The position numbers were made by a program, and so were the translations under genes. The notes below the pieces were generated by a model that saw nothing but the letters and a program-made list of their open reading frames with translations, searched no databases and was not told where the DNA came from. A stretch of DNA of 64,000 bases from Haemophilus influenzae (GTDB lineage: Bacteria > Pseudomonadota > Gammaproteobacteria > Enterobacterales > Pasteurellaceae). The DNA lies in assembly GCF_900475755.1 (NCBI RefSeq), contig NZ_LS483411.1:310001-374000 (forward strand), read 5' to 3'. Below, one piece after another: positions 51,890-64,000 of the stretch; position 1 is the stretch's first letter; each line of letters opens with the position of its first letter.

Positions 51890-51974
51890 TGGTGGAGGGA
51901 GAAGGATTCGAACCTTCGAAGGCTGAGCCAACAGATTTACAGTCTGCCCCCTTTGGCCGCTCGGGAACCCCTCC
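51890..51974 (-). tRNA. tRNA-Tyr (GUA)
   Basis: 85 bases with long variable arm and CCA. Acceptor GGAGGGG pairs with TCCCTCC (one G:U); anticodon loop CTGTAAA gives GUA. Upstream of tRNA-Gly. Confidence 0.96.
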
Positions 51975-52003
51975 ACACTAAATGAATACTTGATACGAAA
52001 GAA

Positions 52004-52079
<76 letters not shown>

Positions 52080-52101
52080 GTGTCGTAAGCAAGTGAGGCG
52101 T

Positions 52102-52129
52102 ATTATATGGAAAAAACTTTAACTGACAA
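52102..52129 (-). promoter_or_regulatory. Promoter of tRNA(Thr-Tyr-Gly-Thr)-tuf operon
   Basis: Minus-strand TTGTCA (52124-52129), 16-base spacer, TATAAT (52102-52107) and a GC-rich discriminator ahead of the first tRNA. A strong promoter with stringent-type features. Confidence 0.88.
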
Positions 52130-52293
52130 GTATTTTTTATAAAAAAGTTTATTTTTTTGATTATTCGTTTAAATCACAATCAAAAAAGTGATTTTTTAAT
52201 CAAATTAGCGTACATTTAATGAAAAATGAATGCTAAATTTTTATTTATAGCGTATATTTTTCTCTGTTTATTTAGCCATCAAATAAAATTATT

Positions 52294-53229
52294 GTGGAAT
52301 TTTCAACTCAGCAAACACCTTTTTTAAGCTTTAATCGTGAACAATGGGCGGAATTACGTAAATCCGTTCCATTAAAATTGACAGAGCAAGATCTCAAACC
52401 ACTCTTAGGCTTTAATGAAGACCTTTCATTAGATGAAGTAAGTACAATTTACCTACCATTAACTCGTCTTATTAACTATTACATTGATGAAAATTTACAT
52501 CGCCAAACGGTACTACATCGTTTTTTAGGCAGAAATAATGCCAAAACACCTTACATAATTAGTATTGCTGGCAGTGTCGCTGTTGGGAAGAGCACTTCTG
52601 CACGTATTCTACAATCTCTACTTTCTCATTGGCCAACTGAAAGAAAAGTTGATCTCATCACAACAGATGGGTTTCTTTATCCATTAAACAAGCTTAAACA
52701 AGATAATCTTTTACAAAAGAAAGGTTTTCCCGTTTCTTATGACACATCTAAACTCATTCGCTTTTTAGCGGATGTAAAATCAGGTAAAAGCAATGTTACA
52801 GCACCAATTTACTCTCATTTAACATACGATATTATTCCCGATAAATTTGATGTGGTAGATAAACCTGACATTCTTATTTTAGAAGGCTTGAATGTACTTC
52901 AAACGGGTAATAATAAAACCGATCAAACATTCGTATCAGATTTTGTTGATTTCTCTATTTATGTTGATGCAGAAGAAAAGTTATTGAAAGAATGGTATAT
53001 CAAACGATTTCTGAAATTCCGCGAAAGTGCATTCAACGATCCTAATTCTTACTTTAAACATTACTCAAGCTTATCTAAAGAAGAGGCTATCTCGACGGCA
53101 AGTAAAATTTGGGATGAAATTAACGGGTTAAACCTTAATCAAAATATTCTTCCAACTCGTGAGCGTGCAAATTTAATTCTAAAAAAAGGTCATAATCATC
53201 AAGTAGAATTAATAAAATTAAGAAAATAA
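52294..53229 (+). CDS. coaA: Pantothenate kinase CoaA
   Basis: Type I pantothenate kinase; first committed step to coenzyme A. 311 residues (E. coli 316). P-loop [12 protein letters not shown] (about 89-100). Starts with GTG at 52294 to give [20 protein letters not shown]; no in-frame ATG nearby fits better and the ribosome-binding site is weak. It stands between the tRNA-tuf operon and the end of the rpoE operon, convergent with the latter. Confidence 0.94.
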   Translation: MEFSTQQTPFLSFNREQWAELRKSVPLKLTEQDLKPLLGFNEDLSLDEVSTIYLPLTRLINYYIDENLHRQTVLHRFLGRNNAKTPYIISIAGSVAVGKSTSARILQSLLSHWPTERKVDLITTDGFLYPLNKLKQDNLLQKKGFPVSYDTSKLIRFLADVKSGKSNVTAPIYSHLTYDIIPDKFDVVDKPDILILEGLNVLQTGNNKTDQTFVSDFVDFSIYVDAEEKLLKEWYIKRFLKFRESAFNDPNSYFKHYSSLSKEEAISTASKIWDEINGLNLNQNILPTRERANLILKKGHNHQVELIKLRK

Positions 53230-53255
53230 AAATTCGCACGTAAAAACGTGCGAAT
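53224..53255. terminator. Terminator between coaA and rseB
   Basis: ATTCGCACGT/ACGTGCGAAT, loop AAA. The U-run is on the minus side (TTTTTATTTT), so it best ends the rpoE-rseA-rseB operon. On the plus strand it follows the coaA stop directly but lacks a T-run. Confidence 0.82.
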
Positions 53256-53322
53256 CTTAGTCAATGCCTAACTCAAAATCAGTTATTGATAAAAATATCG
53301 TAAAAAATTACCGCACTTTTTA

Positions 53323-54267
53323 TCAAAATTTGACTTCTTGCACAATGCGCTTTGCCGTCGAGATTGGTAATTGCCCAATAAAAGTAATTTCTTTTCCACC
53401 GATCACTTCACTATAAATCGTATAGGCCCCTTGTTTCCAAGTATTTTCTGGTAAGTCATTAGAGCCTACATTAGAAACAAACAACGTAAAAGTAAATAAA
53501 CCATCGCTATATAATGCGCTATCTATGATTTCATTTTCTAATACTTCTTGTGTATACCGTCTCAAAGAAAAACCTCTTGGTAACCATCCCGCTGACCAAG
53601 TTATATTTGAAGTTTGTTTATTTTTACTTTCTTTCAATAAAGGTGGCATTGACACTTTATTAATATAATCGGTTAATCCTCTTAATCTGTCATCAATATA
53701 AAGTGTTACGACTCTGAATTGATCGAGTAGCTTGCCTTCACGATCAAGCATATCACCGCGCAATAACAAGCCATTTTCTTCATCGACAAACACCAAATAT
53801 TGATACCGAAAATCATCTTTAGGCACAATTCTAATCGTATCAACGAAACGCCCAGCAACACGATCTTTACCTAATTTTACGAAATCATAATCAGAAGAAA
53901 GCTTATCAAAATTTGCACGCACAACTGCTGGCATCGCATCAACTATATTGCTACTATTAAGCGTAAATGCTTGTGCATTTGGCTGAAAATAACTGACTAA
54001 ATTATCACGCTGAATAATTTCTTGCTGACGGCCATCTAAAGTAACTAATTGTGCGTAAGTTTTGTTATCTTGTTTGATATGTCGATAACGAAACGAATCC
54101 ATATTTGCGGGAGTAGTTTGCACAAAGGCAATTTCATAATTGAGATTATCCAATGCTTGTGTCATTTTATCTAAAGACTGCTTCGCAGAAAGCTCTTCAG
54201 CAGAAGCAATGCTACTTAATAGCAAAGAAAGAGAAAGTGCGGTAAATTTTAATGGGATTTTTTTCAT
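53323..54267 (-). CDS. rseB: Periplasmic sigma-E regulator RseB
   Basis: Binds the periplasmic part of RseA and protects it from DegS; senses mislocalised lipoproteins or LPS. 314 residues (E. coli 318). Signal peptide MKKIPLKFTALSLSLLLSSIASAEE. An MucB/RseB N-terminal LolA-like domain (to about 190) and C-terminal domain (about 215-314) are present. Third gene of the rpoE operon. An uptake sequence encodes residues just after the start (KFTALSL). Confidence 0.94.
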   Translation of the reverse strand: MKKIPLKFTALSLSLLLSSIASAEELSAKQSLDKMTQALDNLNYEIAFVQTTPANMDSFRYRHIKQDNKTYAQLVTLDGRQQEIIQRDNLVSYFQPNAQAFTLNSSNIVDAMPAVVRANFDKLSSDYDFVKLGKDRVAGRFVDTIRIVPKDDFRYQYLVFVDEENGLLLRGDMLDREGKLLDQFRVVTLYIDDRLRGLTDYINKVSMPPLLKESKNKQTSNITWSAGWLPRGFSLRRYTQEVLENEIIDSALYSDGLFTFTLFVSNVGSNDLPENTWKQGAYTIYSEVIGGKEITFIGQLPISTAKRIVQEVKF

Positions 54268-54346
54268 AGAAATCTAAAGGATAAAAATTCACCACACTAA
54301 ATAACAATTAGGTGGTGAATCAATAATCTGAACAAAGGAAACCAAT

Positions 54347-54934
54347 TTATCTTACTTGACTGCTACTTACATCTAAAGCATCAGAGTGCATTCGACGTTG
54401 CAATTCATAATTTTGCAACATTGCGCCAATGCGACGACTTTTTTTCTCAAGCTGATCTGAAGTTAATGTATCTTTACTTGGCGCATTATAGCTAACCTCT
54501 TGAACCGCATTATTAAATGGCAAGGTTTGCAATACTGGAGTCTCAGGTAAATTAGACGCATCGTTTTTATTATTGAAAGATTGAACACCAAGTACTGCCA
54601 CTAAACATACACCAGCAGCAACAGCAACTTGCGTCATTGGTGCAAAGAACGCTTTTAATTTTTGCATAAATACAGAATTATGTGCGTCTTCTGGTTCAGG
54701 TTGAGACACAGCAATGACATCAACTTTCTTCACGTCTTCTAACTCAATCAAATCTGCCATTTTAGCGGTAAAATCAGCCCCTAAAAAGACCGCACTTTCT
54801 TTACGCATTACTGAACGAACGGTATGAAATGAATGCCAAGACGCTTGTAATTCTTCGTCTCTTAATAAAGCATCTATCAAGTCAGTTTCGACTTGTTCTC
54901 CATCCATATAGGCTGAAAGCTGCTCTTTTTGCAT
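54347..54934 (-). CDS. rseA: Anti-sigma-E factor RseA
   Basis: Inner-membrane anti-sigma factor that holds RpoE. 195 residues (E. coli 216). N-terminal cytoplasmic domain (about 1-90, KEQLSAYMDGEQVETDLIDA), one membrane segment (about 97-116, MTQVAVAAGVCLVAVLG), then a periplasmic tail with the RseB/DegS-responsive region. An uptake sequence encodes part of the cytoplasmic domain (KESAVFLGADF). Between rpoE and rseB. Confidence 0.92.
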   Translation of the reverse strand: MQKEQLSAYMDGEQVETDLIDALLRDEELQASWHSFHTVRSVMRKESAVFLGADFTAKMADLIELEDVKKVDVIAVSQPEPEDAHNSVFMQKLKAFFAPMTQVAVAAGVCLVAVLGVQSFNNKNDASNLPETPVLQTLPFNNAVQEVSYNAPSKDTLTSDQLEKKSRRIGAMLQNYELQRRMHSDALDVSSSQVR

Positions 54935-54958
54935 AGTAAACTCCGATTGTTATTCGCT

Positions 54959-55528
54959 CTACATTAGAGGTTGAATTTTATTTTCGATCATTTCCCTTGC
55001 TCGGAAGATTCGGGAACGAACCGTACCAACAGGACAATCCATAATTTCTGCAATATCTTCGTAACTTAAACCTTCTAGTTCTCGTAACGTAATCGCAGTT
55101 TTTAAATCTTCTGGTAAGTTATGAATAGTATCAAAAACAATTCTTTCTAACTCACTAGACAACATCTCATTTTCGGGTGTATCCACATCCCTAAGGTGTG
55201 TTCCCACATCATAATTTTCAGCATCTTCTGCCAAAATATCTTCATTTGGTGGACGGCGACCTTGAGCCGTTAAATAATTTTTTGCCGTATTAACGGCAAT
55301 TCGATAAAGCCATGTATAGAAAGCACTTTCGCCACGAAAAGATTCAATTGAGCGATAAGCCTTTATAAAGGATTCTTGCACCACATCAGGAATATCGTTA
55401 CGCGATACATATCGGGTCAAAAGCCCTGCTACTTTATTTTGATAACGCGAAACCAACAAATTGAAGGCTTTTTTATCCCCTTGCTGTACTCTTTCTACCA
55501 AAGCCTGATCTGTTAGCTGTTCAGCCAT
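54959..55528 (-). CDS. rpoE: Extracytoplasmic stress sigma factor RpoE
   Basis: ECF sigma factor controlling envelope stress genes. 189 residues from MAEQLTDQALVERVQQ (E. coli 191). Region 2 (about 25-95, including FNLLVSRYQNKVAGLLTRYV) and region 4 (about 130-185, GLSYEDIAEIMDCPVGTVRS) are complete. The later ATG at 55528 was chosen because GGGAGAAAT just precedes it; the longer frame adds 13 residues unlike the family. Its own sigma-E promoter lies upstream. Confidence 0.97.
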   Translation of the reverse strand: MAEQLTDQALVERVQQGDKKAFNLLVSRYQNKVAGLLTRYVSRNDIPDVVQESFIKAYRSIESFRGESAFYTWLYRIAVNTAKNYLTAQGRRPPNEDILAEDAENYDVGTHLRDVDTPENEMLSSELERIVFDTIHNLPEDLKTAITLRELEGLSYEDIAEIMDCPVGTVRSRIFRAREMIENKIQPLM

Positions 55529-55590
55529 ATTTCTCCCATGCCAATATCTAACACGCCTTAATATCAAGACAGCAAGCTCTTGTTGCTTGT

Positions 55591-55617
55591 TCAGACAAAA
55601 GCGTGTTAAAAAAGTTC
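55591..55617 (-). promoter_or_regulatory. Sigma-E promoter of rpoE operon
   Basis: Minus strand GAACTT (55612-55617) and TCTGA (55591-55595), with a 16-base spacer. This fits the sigma-E consensus GGAACTT-N15/16-GTCTGAA (the first G is T). It makes RpoE self-activating. Confidence 0.85.
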
Positions 55618-55635
55618 ATTCGCTAATCAATAATT

Positions 55636-55893
55636 TTAATTTATGATGATTTTCTGCACTTTTTGAATATATTCAACCATCATTTGAAGCTCTACATCTT
55701 GTGATTTCACACGATTAAAAAACCACGAAAACAACTGCAAATCAGAACTTTCTAACAAGCGAATAAAAATATCTTTTTTGTCATCTGTTAATTCATGAAA
55801 ATGCGTCAAATAAAAAGGCATTATGATTTTATCTAACTCCAGCATTCCTCGACGACAATCCCATTCAATGCGAAGTTTATTATATTTTTCCAT
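55636..55893 (-). CDS. sdhE: Succinate dehydrogenase flavinylation factor SdhE
   Basis: 85-residue helical protein that promotes covalent FAD attachment to SdhA/FrdA. The conserved RGMLELD segment (about 15-21) is present (family motif RGxxELD). Length is standard (E. coli YgfY 88). It lies just upstream of the rpoE promoter and is probably expressed separately. Confidence 0.9.
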   Translation of the reverse strand: MEKYNKLRIEWDCRRGMLELDKIIMPFYLTHFHELTDDKKDIFIRLLESSDLQLFSWFFNRVKSQDVELQMMVEYIQKVQKIIIN

Positions 55894-55945
55894 TTTATTT
55901 CCCTAAAATTGAGGGCTGATTATAGCTTAAAAAATAGTAATAAAA

Positions 55946-55969
55946 AAAGTCAGCATTTCTGCTAACTTT
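55946..55969 (-). terminator. Terminator of mscL
   Basis: Minus-strand AAAGTTAGCA-GAAA-TGCTGACTTT, one mismatch, followed by a strong U-run (TTTTTTTATT). It ends mscL. Confidence 0.8.
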
Positions 55970-55982
55970 CATTCTTTAAATA

Positions 55983-56369
55983 TTATTTATTCTTTAATAA
56001 ATCACGGATTTCAGTAAGCAATGTTTCTGCCTTTGGTGCAGTTTTTTTCTCCTCTGGTTTTCTTACCTTATTGATTACTTTGATCATCATAAAGATTGCA
56101 AAAGCAATAATAATAAAATCAATCACATTTTGAATAAACAAACCATAATTTAAAGTAACAGCAGGAACATCGCCTTGTGCTTGTGCTAATACAAATTTCA
56201 TATCTTTGAAATCAATACCACCAGTTAAAATCCCCAACACGGGCGTAAAAATATCACTAACAAGTGAACTTACGATCTTGCCAAATGCGCTACCAATAAT
56301 CACACCGATAGCCATATCTACGACATTGCCACGCATTGCAAATTCGCGAAATTCTTTAATAAAATTCAT
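55983..56369 (-). CDS. mscL: Large-conductance mechanosensitive channel MscL
   Basis: Pentameric inner-membrane osmotic safety valve. 128 residues from [20 protein letters not shown] (E. coli 136). Membrane segments at about 15-43 and 72-98; the pore-lining [20 protein letters not shown] is conserved. The later start was chosen for its GGGGAACA ribosome-binding region; the longer frame adds six residues. Confidence 0.95.
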   Translation of the reverse strand: MNFIKEFREFAMRGNVVDMAIGVIIGSAFGKIVSSLVSDIFTPVLGILTGGIDFKDMKFVLAQAQGDVPAVTLNYGLFIQNVIDFIIIAFAIFMMIKVINKVRKPEEKKTAPKAETLLTEIRDLLKNK

Positions 56370-56441
56370 AATAATGTTCCCCTTCAAAAATTACATAAAA
56401 AGAGCGACTATTATAATAAATCACTCTGAAAAGTAAAAAAA

Positions 56442-57818
56442 CTAAATAAAGAATGCGCTTGGTTGGAATAATTTCTCAATTTCTGGCACATTTTTCTTAT
56501 CACTTAAATAAATCACTATATGATCGCCTTCTTCAATAATCACTTGACGACGAGCAATAATTACATCATTCCCTCGTAATAAAGCACCAATAATGGTTCC
56601 CATCGGCAAACGCAACTCACCAATTTTTCGCCCTACTATATTTGAAGTATTCACATTACCGTGTGCAACAATTTCAATGGCTTCGGCAATGCCATGTCGT
56701 AATGTTGCCACATTTTTTACATCGCCTTTACGCACGTGACCTAACAAAGCAGAAATCGTTACTTGTTGTGGAGAAACCGCAATATCAATCGTGCCTCCCT
56801 GAATAAGATTAATATAAGCAATCCGTTGAATCAGTACCATTGCTTTTTTCGCACCTAAACGCTTGGCTAACAAAGCTGACATAATATTCGCTTCATCGTC
56901 GCTACTTAATGAAAGAAATACATCCACACTTTCAATATGTTCTTCAAAAAGCAAGTTTTGGTCTGAGGCATCTCCATTAAATACTAACGTTTTTGGCAAC
57001 TTTTCTGCTAAGGCTTGCGCTCTGTTTGAATCTCGTTCAATAAGCTTTACAGTACAAGAATTTTCCAAACGTTTTGCTACGCCAAAAGCAACATTTCCTC
57101 CACCAACAATCATTACTCGCTTATAAGGTTTCTCCAAACGTTGTAACTCTCCCATTACCGCCTTGATATGTTCAGTAGCGCAAATAAACGTGATTTCATC
57201 GCCAGCTTCTACAATGGTTGAGCCTTGTGGACGAATCGGTTTGCCATTACGTAAAATAGACATAATACGACAATCAATATGTGGCATATGTTCGCGAAAT
57301 GCGGAAAGTGCATATCCAACCAAAGGCCCCCCATAATAAGCTTTCACTACAACAATACTAATACGATTATTGGCAAAATGGGCAACTTGTAATGCACCTG
57401 GATAAGCAATTAAACGCGTAATTTCATCAGTGACAAGATTTTCAGGCGAAATTAAATGATCAATAGGTATATTTTCATTGTTGAACAACTTGTCTTTTTC
57501 ACGTAAATATTCTGAATTACGGATACGTGCAATTCGCGTTGGCGTATTAAATAATGTATAGCCCATTTGACAAGCGACCATATTAATTTCATCGGAGGCT
57601 GTCACGGCAACCATTAAATCGGCATCTGCCGCGCCTGCGTCACGAAGCACTTTTGGAGATGATGGAGAGCCTTGTACCACACGCAAATCGTGCTTTTCTT
57701 GCAATGTTTGTAACTGAGGTGATTCATTATCCACTAAGGTAATATCGTTATCTTCACTGACTAAGTTTTCTGCAAGCGTCGTTCCTACCTGACCTGCACC
57801 CAAAATGATGATTTTCAT
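56442..57818 (-). CDS. trkA: K+ uptake regulator TrkA
   Basis: Cytoplasmic NAD-binding subunit of the Trk potassium system. 458 residues, equal to E. coli. Two RCK modules, each with a Rossmann loop: [17 protein letters not shown] (about 2-18) and [18 protein letters not shown] (about 233-250), and two TrkA-C domains. It follows rsmB by 12 bases and is likely part of the def-fmt-rsmB-trkA unit, the same order as in E. coli. Confidence 0.97.
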   Translation of the reverse strand: MKIIILGAGQVGTTLAENLVSEDNDITLVDNESPQLQTLQEKHDLRVVQGSPSSPKVLRDAGAADADLMVAVTASDEINMVACQMGYTLFNTPTRIARIRNSEYLREKDKLFNNENIPIDHLISPENLVTDEITRLIAYPGALQVAHFANNRISIVVVKAYYGGPLVGYALSAFREHMPHIDCRIMSILRNGKPIRPQGSTIVEAGDEITFICATEHIKAVMGELQRLEKPYKRVMIVGGGNVAFGVAKRLENSCTVKLIERDSNRAQALAEKLPKTLVFNGDASDQNLLFEEHIESVDVFLSLSSDDEANIMSALLAKRLGAKKAMVLIQRIAYINLIQGGTIDIAVSPQQVTISALLGHVRKGDVKNVATLRHGIAEAIEIVAHGNVNTSNIVGRKIGELRLPMGTIIGALLRGNDVIIARRQVIIEEGDHIVIYLSDKKNVPEIEKLFQPSAFFI

Positions 57819-57830
57819 TATCGCTCTCCT

Positions 57831-60139
<2,309 letters not shown>

Positions 60140-60169
60140 AATGTTCTACGTTATGGTGATTGATAGGAA

Positions 60170-60229
60170 GTAGGGTGGGCTTTAGCCCACCATTTTTTGA
60201 AATGATTGGTGGGCTAAAGCCCACCCTAC
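60170..60229. repeat. GTAG-headed inverted palindrome pair (REP/BIME-like) between def and fmt
   Basis: Arms GTAGGGTGGGCTTTAGCCCA and TGGTGGGCTAAAGCCCACCC ending CTAC, loop about 16 bases: a near-perfect stem. It lies 3 bases after the def stop, inside the def-fmt operon, where it could stabilise the def message or attenuate fmt. Confidence 0.92.
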
Positions 60230-60232
60230 GTT

Positions 60233-60742
60233 TTAGCTTTTCGCAATCTGCTTCTTATATTTAATTAACTTTTCTTTAATGCGTTGGCGTTTAAGTGGAG
60301 AAAGATAATCAACAAATAAAATTCCATTAAGATGATCGATCTCGTGTTGAATACAGATCGCAAGCAAACCATCAGCATCTAAAGTAAATTCTTTACCATC
60401 ACGATCCAACGCTCTCACTTTCACTTTTTCTTTACGAGGAACCAACGCACGGAACCCTGGAATGGATAAACAGCCCTCTTCAATTCCCGTTTCGCCTTCA
60501 GAAGCCAAAATTTCAGGGTTAATCAAAACAAACTGATTCTGTTTATCGCCTTCAACATCAATAGTAATAATACGTTGCAAAATATCTACTTGAGGCGCAG
60601 CTAAACCAATACCTTTCTCTTGGTACATCGTATCAAACATATCATCAACAATTTTACGAATTGCATCATTAACTTCAGTAACAGGCTCACAGACAACCTT
60701 CAAATGATCATCAGGATAAATTAATACATTAAGTGCGGTCAT
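60233..60742 (-). CDS. def: Peptide deformylase
   Basis: Fe2+ peptide deformylase, removes formyl from nascent proteins. 169 residues, as in E. coli. Motifs [10 protein letters not shown] (about 44-53), EEGCLSIPG (about 88-96) and QHEIDHLNG (about 132-140). The first codons, ATGACCGCACTT, are encoded by an uptake sequence, giving an unusual MTAL N-terminus instead of MSVL/MAVL. Confidence 0.97.
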   Translation of the reverse strand: MTALNVLIYPDDHLKVVCEPVTEVNDAIRKIVDDMFDTMYQEKGIGLAAPQVDILQRIITIDVEGDKQNQFVLINPEILASEGETGIEEGCLSIPGFRALVPRKEKVKVRALDRDGKEFTLDADGLLAICIQHEIDHLNGILFVDYLSPLKRQRIKEKLIKYKKQIAKS

Positions 60743-60810
60743 AATTTCTCTTGTTTTTAAGGGTAGAATTTTAGTGGGATTGTAGCACAGGTAGAAAAAG
60801 ATGTATAGAA

Positions 60811-60828
60811 AAGCCCCAAATGGGGCTT
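60811..60828 (-). terminator. Hairpin beyond the YbjN-family gene
   Basis: Perfect AAGCCCCA-AA-TGGGGCTT stem. On the minus strand it is followed by TTTTCT, so it can end the transcript of the 60933-61533 module before def. Confidence 0.7.
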
Positions 60829-60932
60829 AGATTAATATTCGAATTTGGGGAGATTTTTTTAATTCTCTCTAAGACAGATGTAAAATAACCTGTAGCATAT
60901 TTGATTTGATCTTAGGATATGGAACTAATAAC

Positions 60933-61355
60933 TTACCAAAATTCTTTCTTAGCTAATCCATTTAATAAAGAAATATCTGATAGTCCTTGAATAATTTGAG
61001 ACTTAGTTACACCATTACCATCATTGCGCAAAAGAAGCTCGATTCCTAATTTATCATCATCTGTTAAATAAAATTTTCCGAGTCTATAATCAATATTTAT
61101 TTTATTCACTTTTCTTAATGAAAATCGGTTCTCATCATCGTCATACATGATACAAAATTGAATATCACCTCCATCATGGGGAACAACTACAACATTCGTA
61201 CCTTGTAATCTAAACACCAAAAAATTATCTTGTATTACATTAATAGAATAACCTTCTTCCTTAAGAATATCTACGATTTCAGATACAGAATATTGATTAT
61301 CAATACCTTTAATTTCTCCTTTATCAGAAAATAAAGAATTAAAGAAATTACTCAT
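60933..61355 (-). CDS. YbjN-family hypothetical protein
   Basis: 140 residues from the ATG at 61355, behind a strong GGAGGGGGAA ribosome-binding site; a longer frame would overlap the previous gene. The fold resembles YbjN/type III chaperone-like domains: SVSEIVDILKEEGYSINVIQ (about 23-42), ENRFSLRKVNKINIDYRLGK then FYLTDDDKLGIELLL. YbjN-like proteins also appear as immunity proteins in polymorphic-toxin loci, but I see no toxin here. The preceding 61-codon gene overlaps it by 8 bases. Confidence 0.75.
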   Translation of the reverse strand: MSNFFNSLFSDKGEIKGIDNQYSVSEIVDILKEEGYSINVIQDNFLVFRLQGTNVVVVPHDGGDIQFCIMYDDDENRFSLRKVNKINIDYRLGKFYLTDDDKLGIELLLRNDGNGVTKSQIIQGLSDISLLNGLAKKEFW

Positions 61356-61533
61356 AAATTCCCCCTCCATTTGGATTTCGTGTTGTCGTAATAGATGATT
61401 TATCACGCATTTGTGCACTGAGATCTGTAGAATAAGAAAATTGATCCATTGAATTGGTTAAATCATACTGGTACTTATTACCAGAGCTATCTTGGTGTAT
61501 TTTCTTACCATTTTCAAAAATTGGGATAAGCAT
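61348..61533 (-). CDS. Small hypothetical protein before the YbjN-family gene
   Basis: 61 residues, MLIPIFENGKKIHQDSSGNK onward, with no known domain that I recognise and no signal peptide. A good AGGAG ribosome-binding site sits nine bases before the start. Its stop overlaps the next gene's start by eight bases, so the two are likely one operon. It may be the C-terminal tail of a once larger polymorphic-toxin-like protein now reduced; that is inference. Confidence 0.6.
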   Translation of the reverse strand: MLIPIFENGKKIHQDSSGNKYQYDLTNSMDQFSYSTDLSAQMRDKSSITTTRNPNGGGIYE

Positions 61534-61574
61534 ACACTTTTCTCCTGATTTAAGTTCATTATTTACAAGATGTT

Positions 61575-61618
61575 TGTTTATTCCTTTACAGGAATAAACA
61601 CTCTCATTATAATGAGAG
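61575..61618. promoter_or_regulatory. Two tandem perfect hairpins upstream of the small module
   Basis: TGTTTATTCC-TTTACA-GGAATAAACA (61575-61600) abuts CTCTCATT-AT-AATGAGAG (61601-61618). Both stems are perfect. They lie 42-85 bases before the 61-codon gene (minus strand) and could be operators, a leader structure, or a decayed attenuator. Confidence 0.6.
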
Positions 61619-61759
61619 CAAATTGATTATTTTTTATTCTATCTTAGTAAATAAGGTACTGATGTAAGGATAAGAGGTATCCCTGCCCAGTATTGCTATT
61701 GAGATATCGGCAGACACAAAGAGTGTTCTACTAATTTTTTAAAATTTAAAGATAGAAAA

Positions 61760-61783
61760 AACCCCAGCCTTTCGACTGGGGTT
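61760..61783. terminator. Terminator of the rRNA operon
   Basis: ACCCCAG...CTGGGGT around CCTTTCGA, flanked by A- and T-runs. On the minus strand it follows the 5S gene and has a U-run, matching the typical rrn terminator; plus-strand sequence also carries T-runs. Confidence 0.85.
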
Positions 61784-61818
61784 CTTCTTTTTTTATGTGA
61801 TTTAGATTTTTATTTGAT

Positions 61819-61936
61819 AACCCGGCGGTGCCCTACTCTCACATGGGGAAACCCCACACTACCATCGGCATTACAGCGTTTCACTTCTGAGTTCGGTATG
61901 GTCTCAGGTGGTTCCACCGCACTATCGCCGCCGGGA
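61819..61936 (-). rRNA. rrf: 5S ribosomal RNA
   Basis: About 118 bases; on the minus strand it starts CCGGCGGCGATAGTGCGGTG and contains ACCATACCGAACTCAGAAGT, both hallmark 5S segments, and it ends in a closing stem with CACCGCCGGG. Ends are approximate by one or two bases. Confidence 0.95.
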
Positions 61937-62136
61937 TAATTCTTTAATAACTTCTCTCTTTGTTTCTTCTCTTTTACGACTTCACTTTTTTCGCTTTTCG
62001 TCTCTCTTCTTCTTATCGGCAACAAGCTGAACTCGATTTTCTTTCTATTTTTCCTTTCTATTAAGTCTTCTATATTTAAGTTGTTTGTCTACTCTTCTCT
62101 TTCGCTCTTTTCTCAAAAACACTTGAGCGTTGTATA
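61937..62136 (-). other. Spacer between 23S and 5S rRNA genes
   Basis: About 200 pyrimidine/purine-skewed bases with several short TTCTTTTCTC-type tracts and an AAACACTTGAGCG stretch. It contains no tRNA and no open gene; the usual RNase III/E processing stems are presumably formed here, but I did not fold it. Confidence 0.7.

Positions 62137-64000
<1,864 letters not shown>

Noticed and set aside
55529..55567. Longer N-terminus for RpoE
   Set aside because: Lies beyond the ribosome-binding site; MAEQLTDQ matches the family.
61619..61759. Possible coding remnant between the small module and the rRNA terminator
   Set aside because: Two minus-strand frames are open for about 20-27 codons with a plausible residue mix, but there is no start, no ribosome-binding site and I recognise no family, so I leave it uncalled.
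61810..62025. Minus-strand frame over 5S rRNA
   Set aside because: It lies over the 5S gene and the spacer; no protein.

Overview
This window is from a Haemophilus influenzae chromosome, most likely a non-typeable-type strain. The DNA is AT-rich. Copies of the Pasteurellaceae uptake signal sequence (core AAGTGCGGT or its reverse ACCGCACTT) occur throughout. The gene set includes the urease operon, groESL, a CCAA-repeat haemoglobin receptor, lgtF, toxTA and a TorY/MtsZ respiratory pair, all of which I recognise from H. influenzae. Strain comparisons below rest on my memory of strain Rd KW20, because nothing could be searched.

Layout. 1-5088: urease operon on the minus strand (ureA-ureB-ureC, a GST-family gene, ureE-ureF-ureG, the last cut by the window edge). 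5186-7212: groES-groEL behind a heat-shock promoter. 7469-14474: pepD, gpt, ftsB-ispD-ispF, dtd-mioC, zapB, glpX, and a hipB gene followed by a gutted hipA/hipT remnant. 14558-17954: a CydDC-like heterodimeric ABC exporter. 18261-21283: a TonB-dependent haemoglobin/haptoglobin receptor switched OFF by 17 CCAA repeats. 21431-22201: toxT-toxA with a competence (CRP-S) site. 22385-31594: yheS, yrdD, tsaC, aroE, tag, lgtF (minus), then waaA, coaD, a small lipoprotein gene and rep. 31696-37811: a LysR regulator, mdaB, rimO, an MgtC-family gene, asd and pldB. 37996-41599: torY and mtsZ. 41654-42205: a relic of a second PldB-like gene, then tRNA-Ser and two tRNA-Arg genes. 42301-50237: a small membrane protein, glmU, rplL-rplJ, purB-hflD, trpS, a yfcZ-like gene, dusA and a truncated CLC channel gene. 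50405-52079: tuf preceded by four tRNA genes. 52294-60742: coaA, rpoE-rseA-rseB, sdhE, mscL, trkA, rsmB, fmt and def. 60933-61533: two small accessory genes. 61819-64000: 5S rRNA and the 3' two thirds of a 23S rRNA gene, minus strand.

How the parts work together. Most of the window is housekeeping: translation and its factors, isoprenoid, chorismate, cell-wall and LOS precursors, K+ uptake and stress sigma factors. Host-adaptation functions are layered on top: nickel urease, haem acquisition, LOS glucosylation, periplasmic S/N-oxide reduction, and thiol or haem-type ABC export. Regulatory signals visible in the DNA include sigma-32 and sigma-E promoters, a CRP-S site, a perfect FNR palindrome, a Fur-like site, a PurR box, an L10 leader, and terminators built from inverted uptake sequences.

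The most unusual features are a family of GTAG-headed inverted palindromes (REP/BIME-like, four pairs) found between genes and inside operons, the OFF-phase CCAA tract, three gene relics (hipA/hipT, a CLC channel, a second pldB), a GST gene inside the urease operon, and a small YbjN-family module beside the rRNA operon with two perfect tandem hairpins upstream. I found no prophage, no insertion sequence with a transposase, and no CRISPR array.
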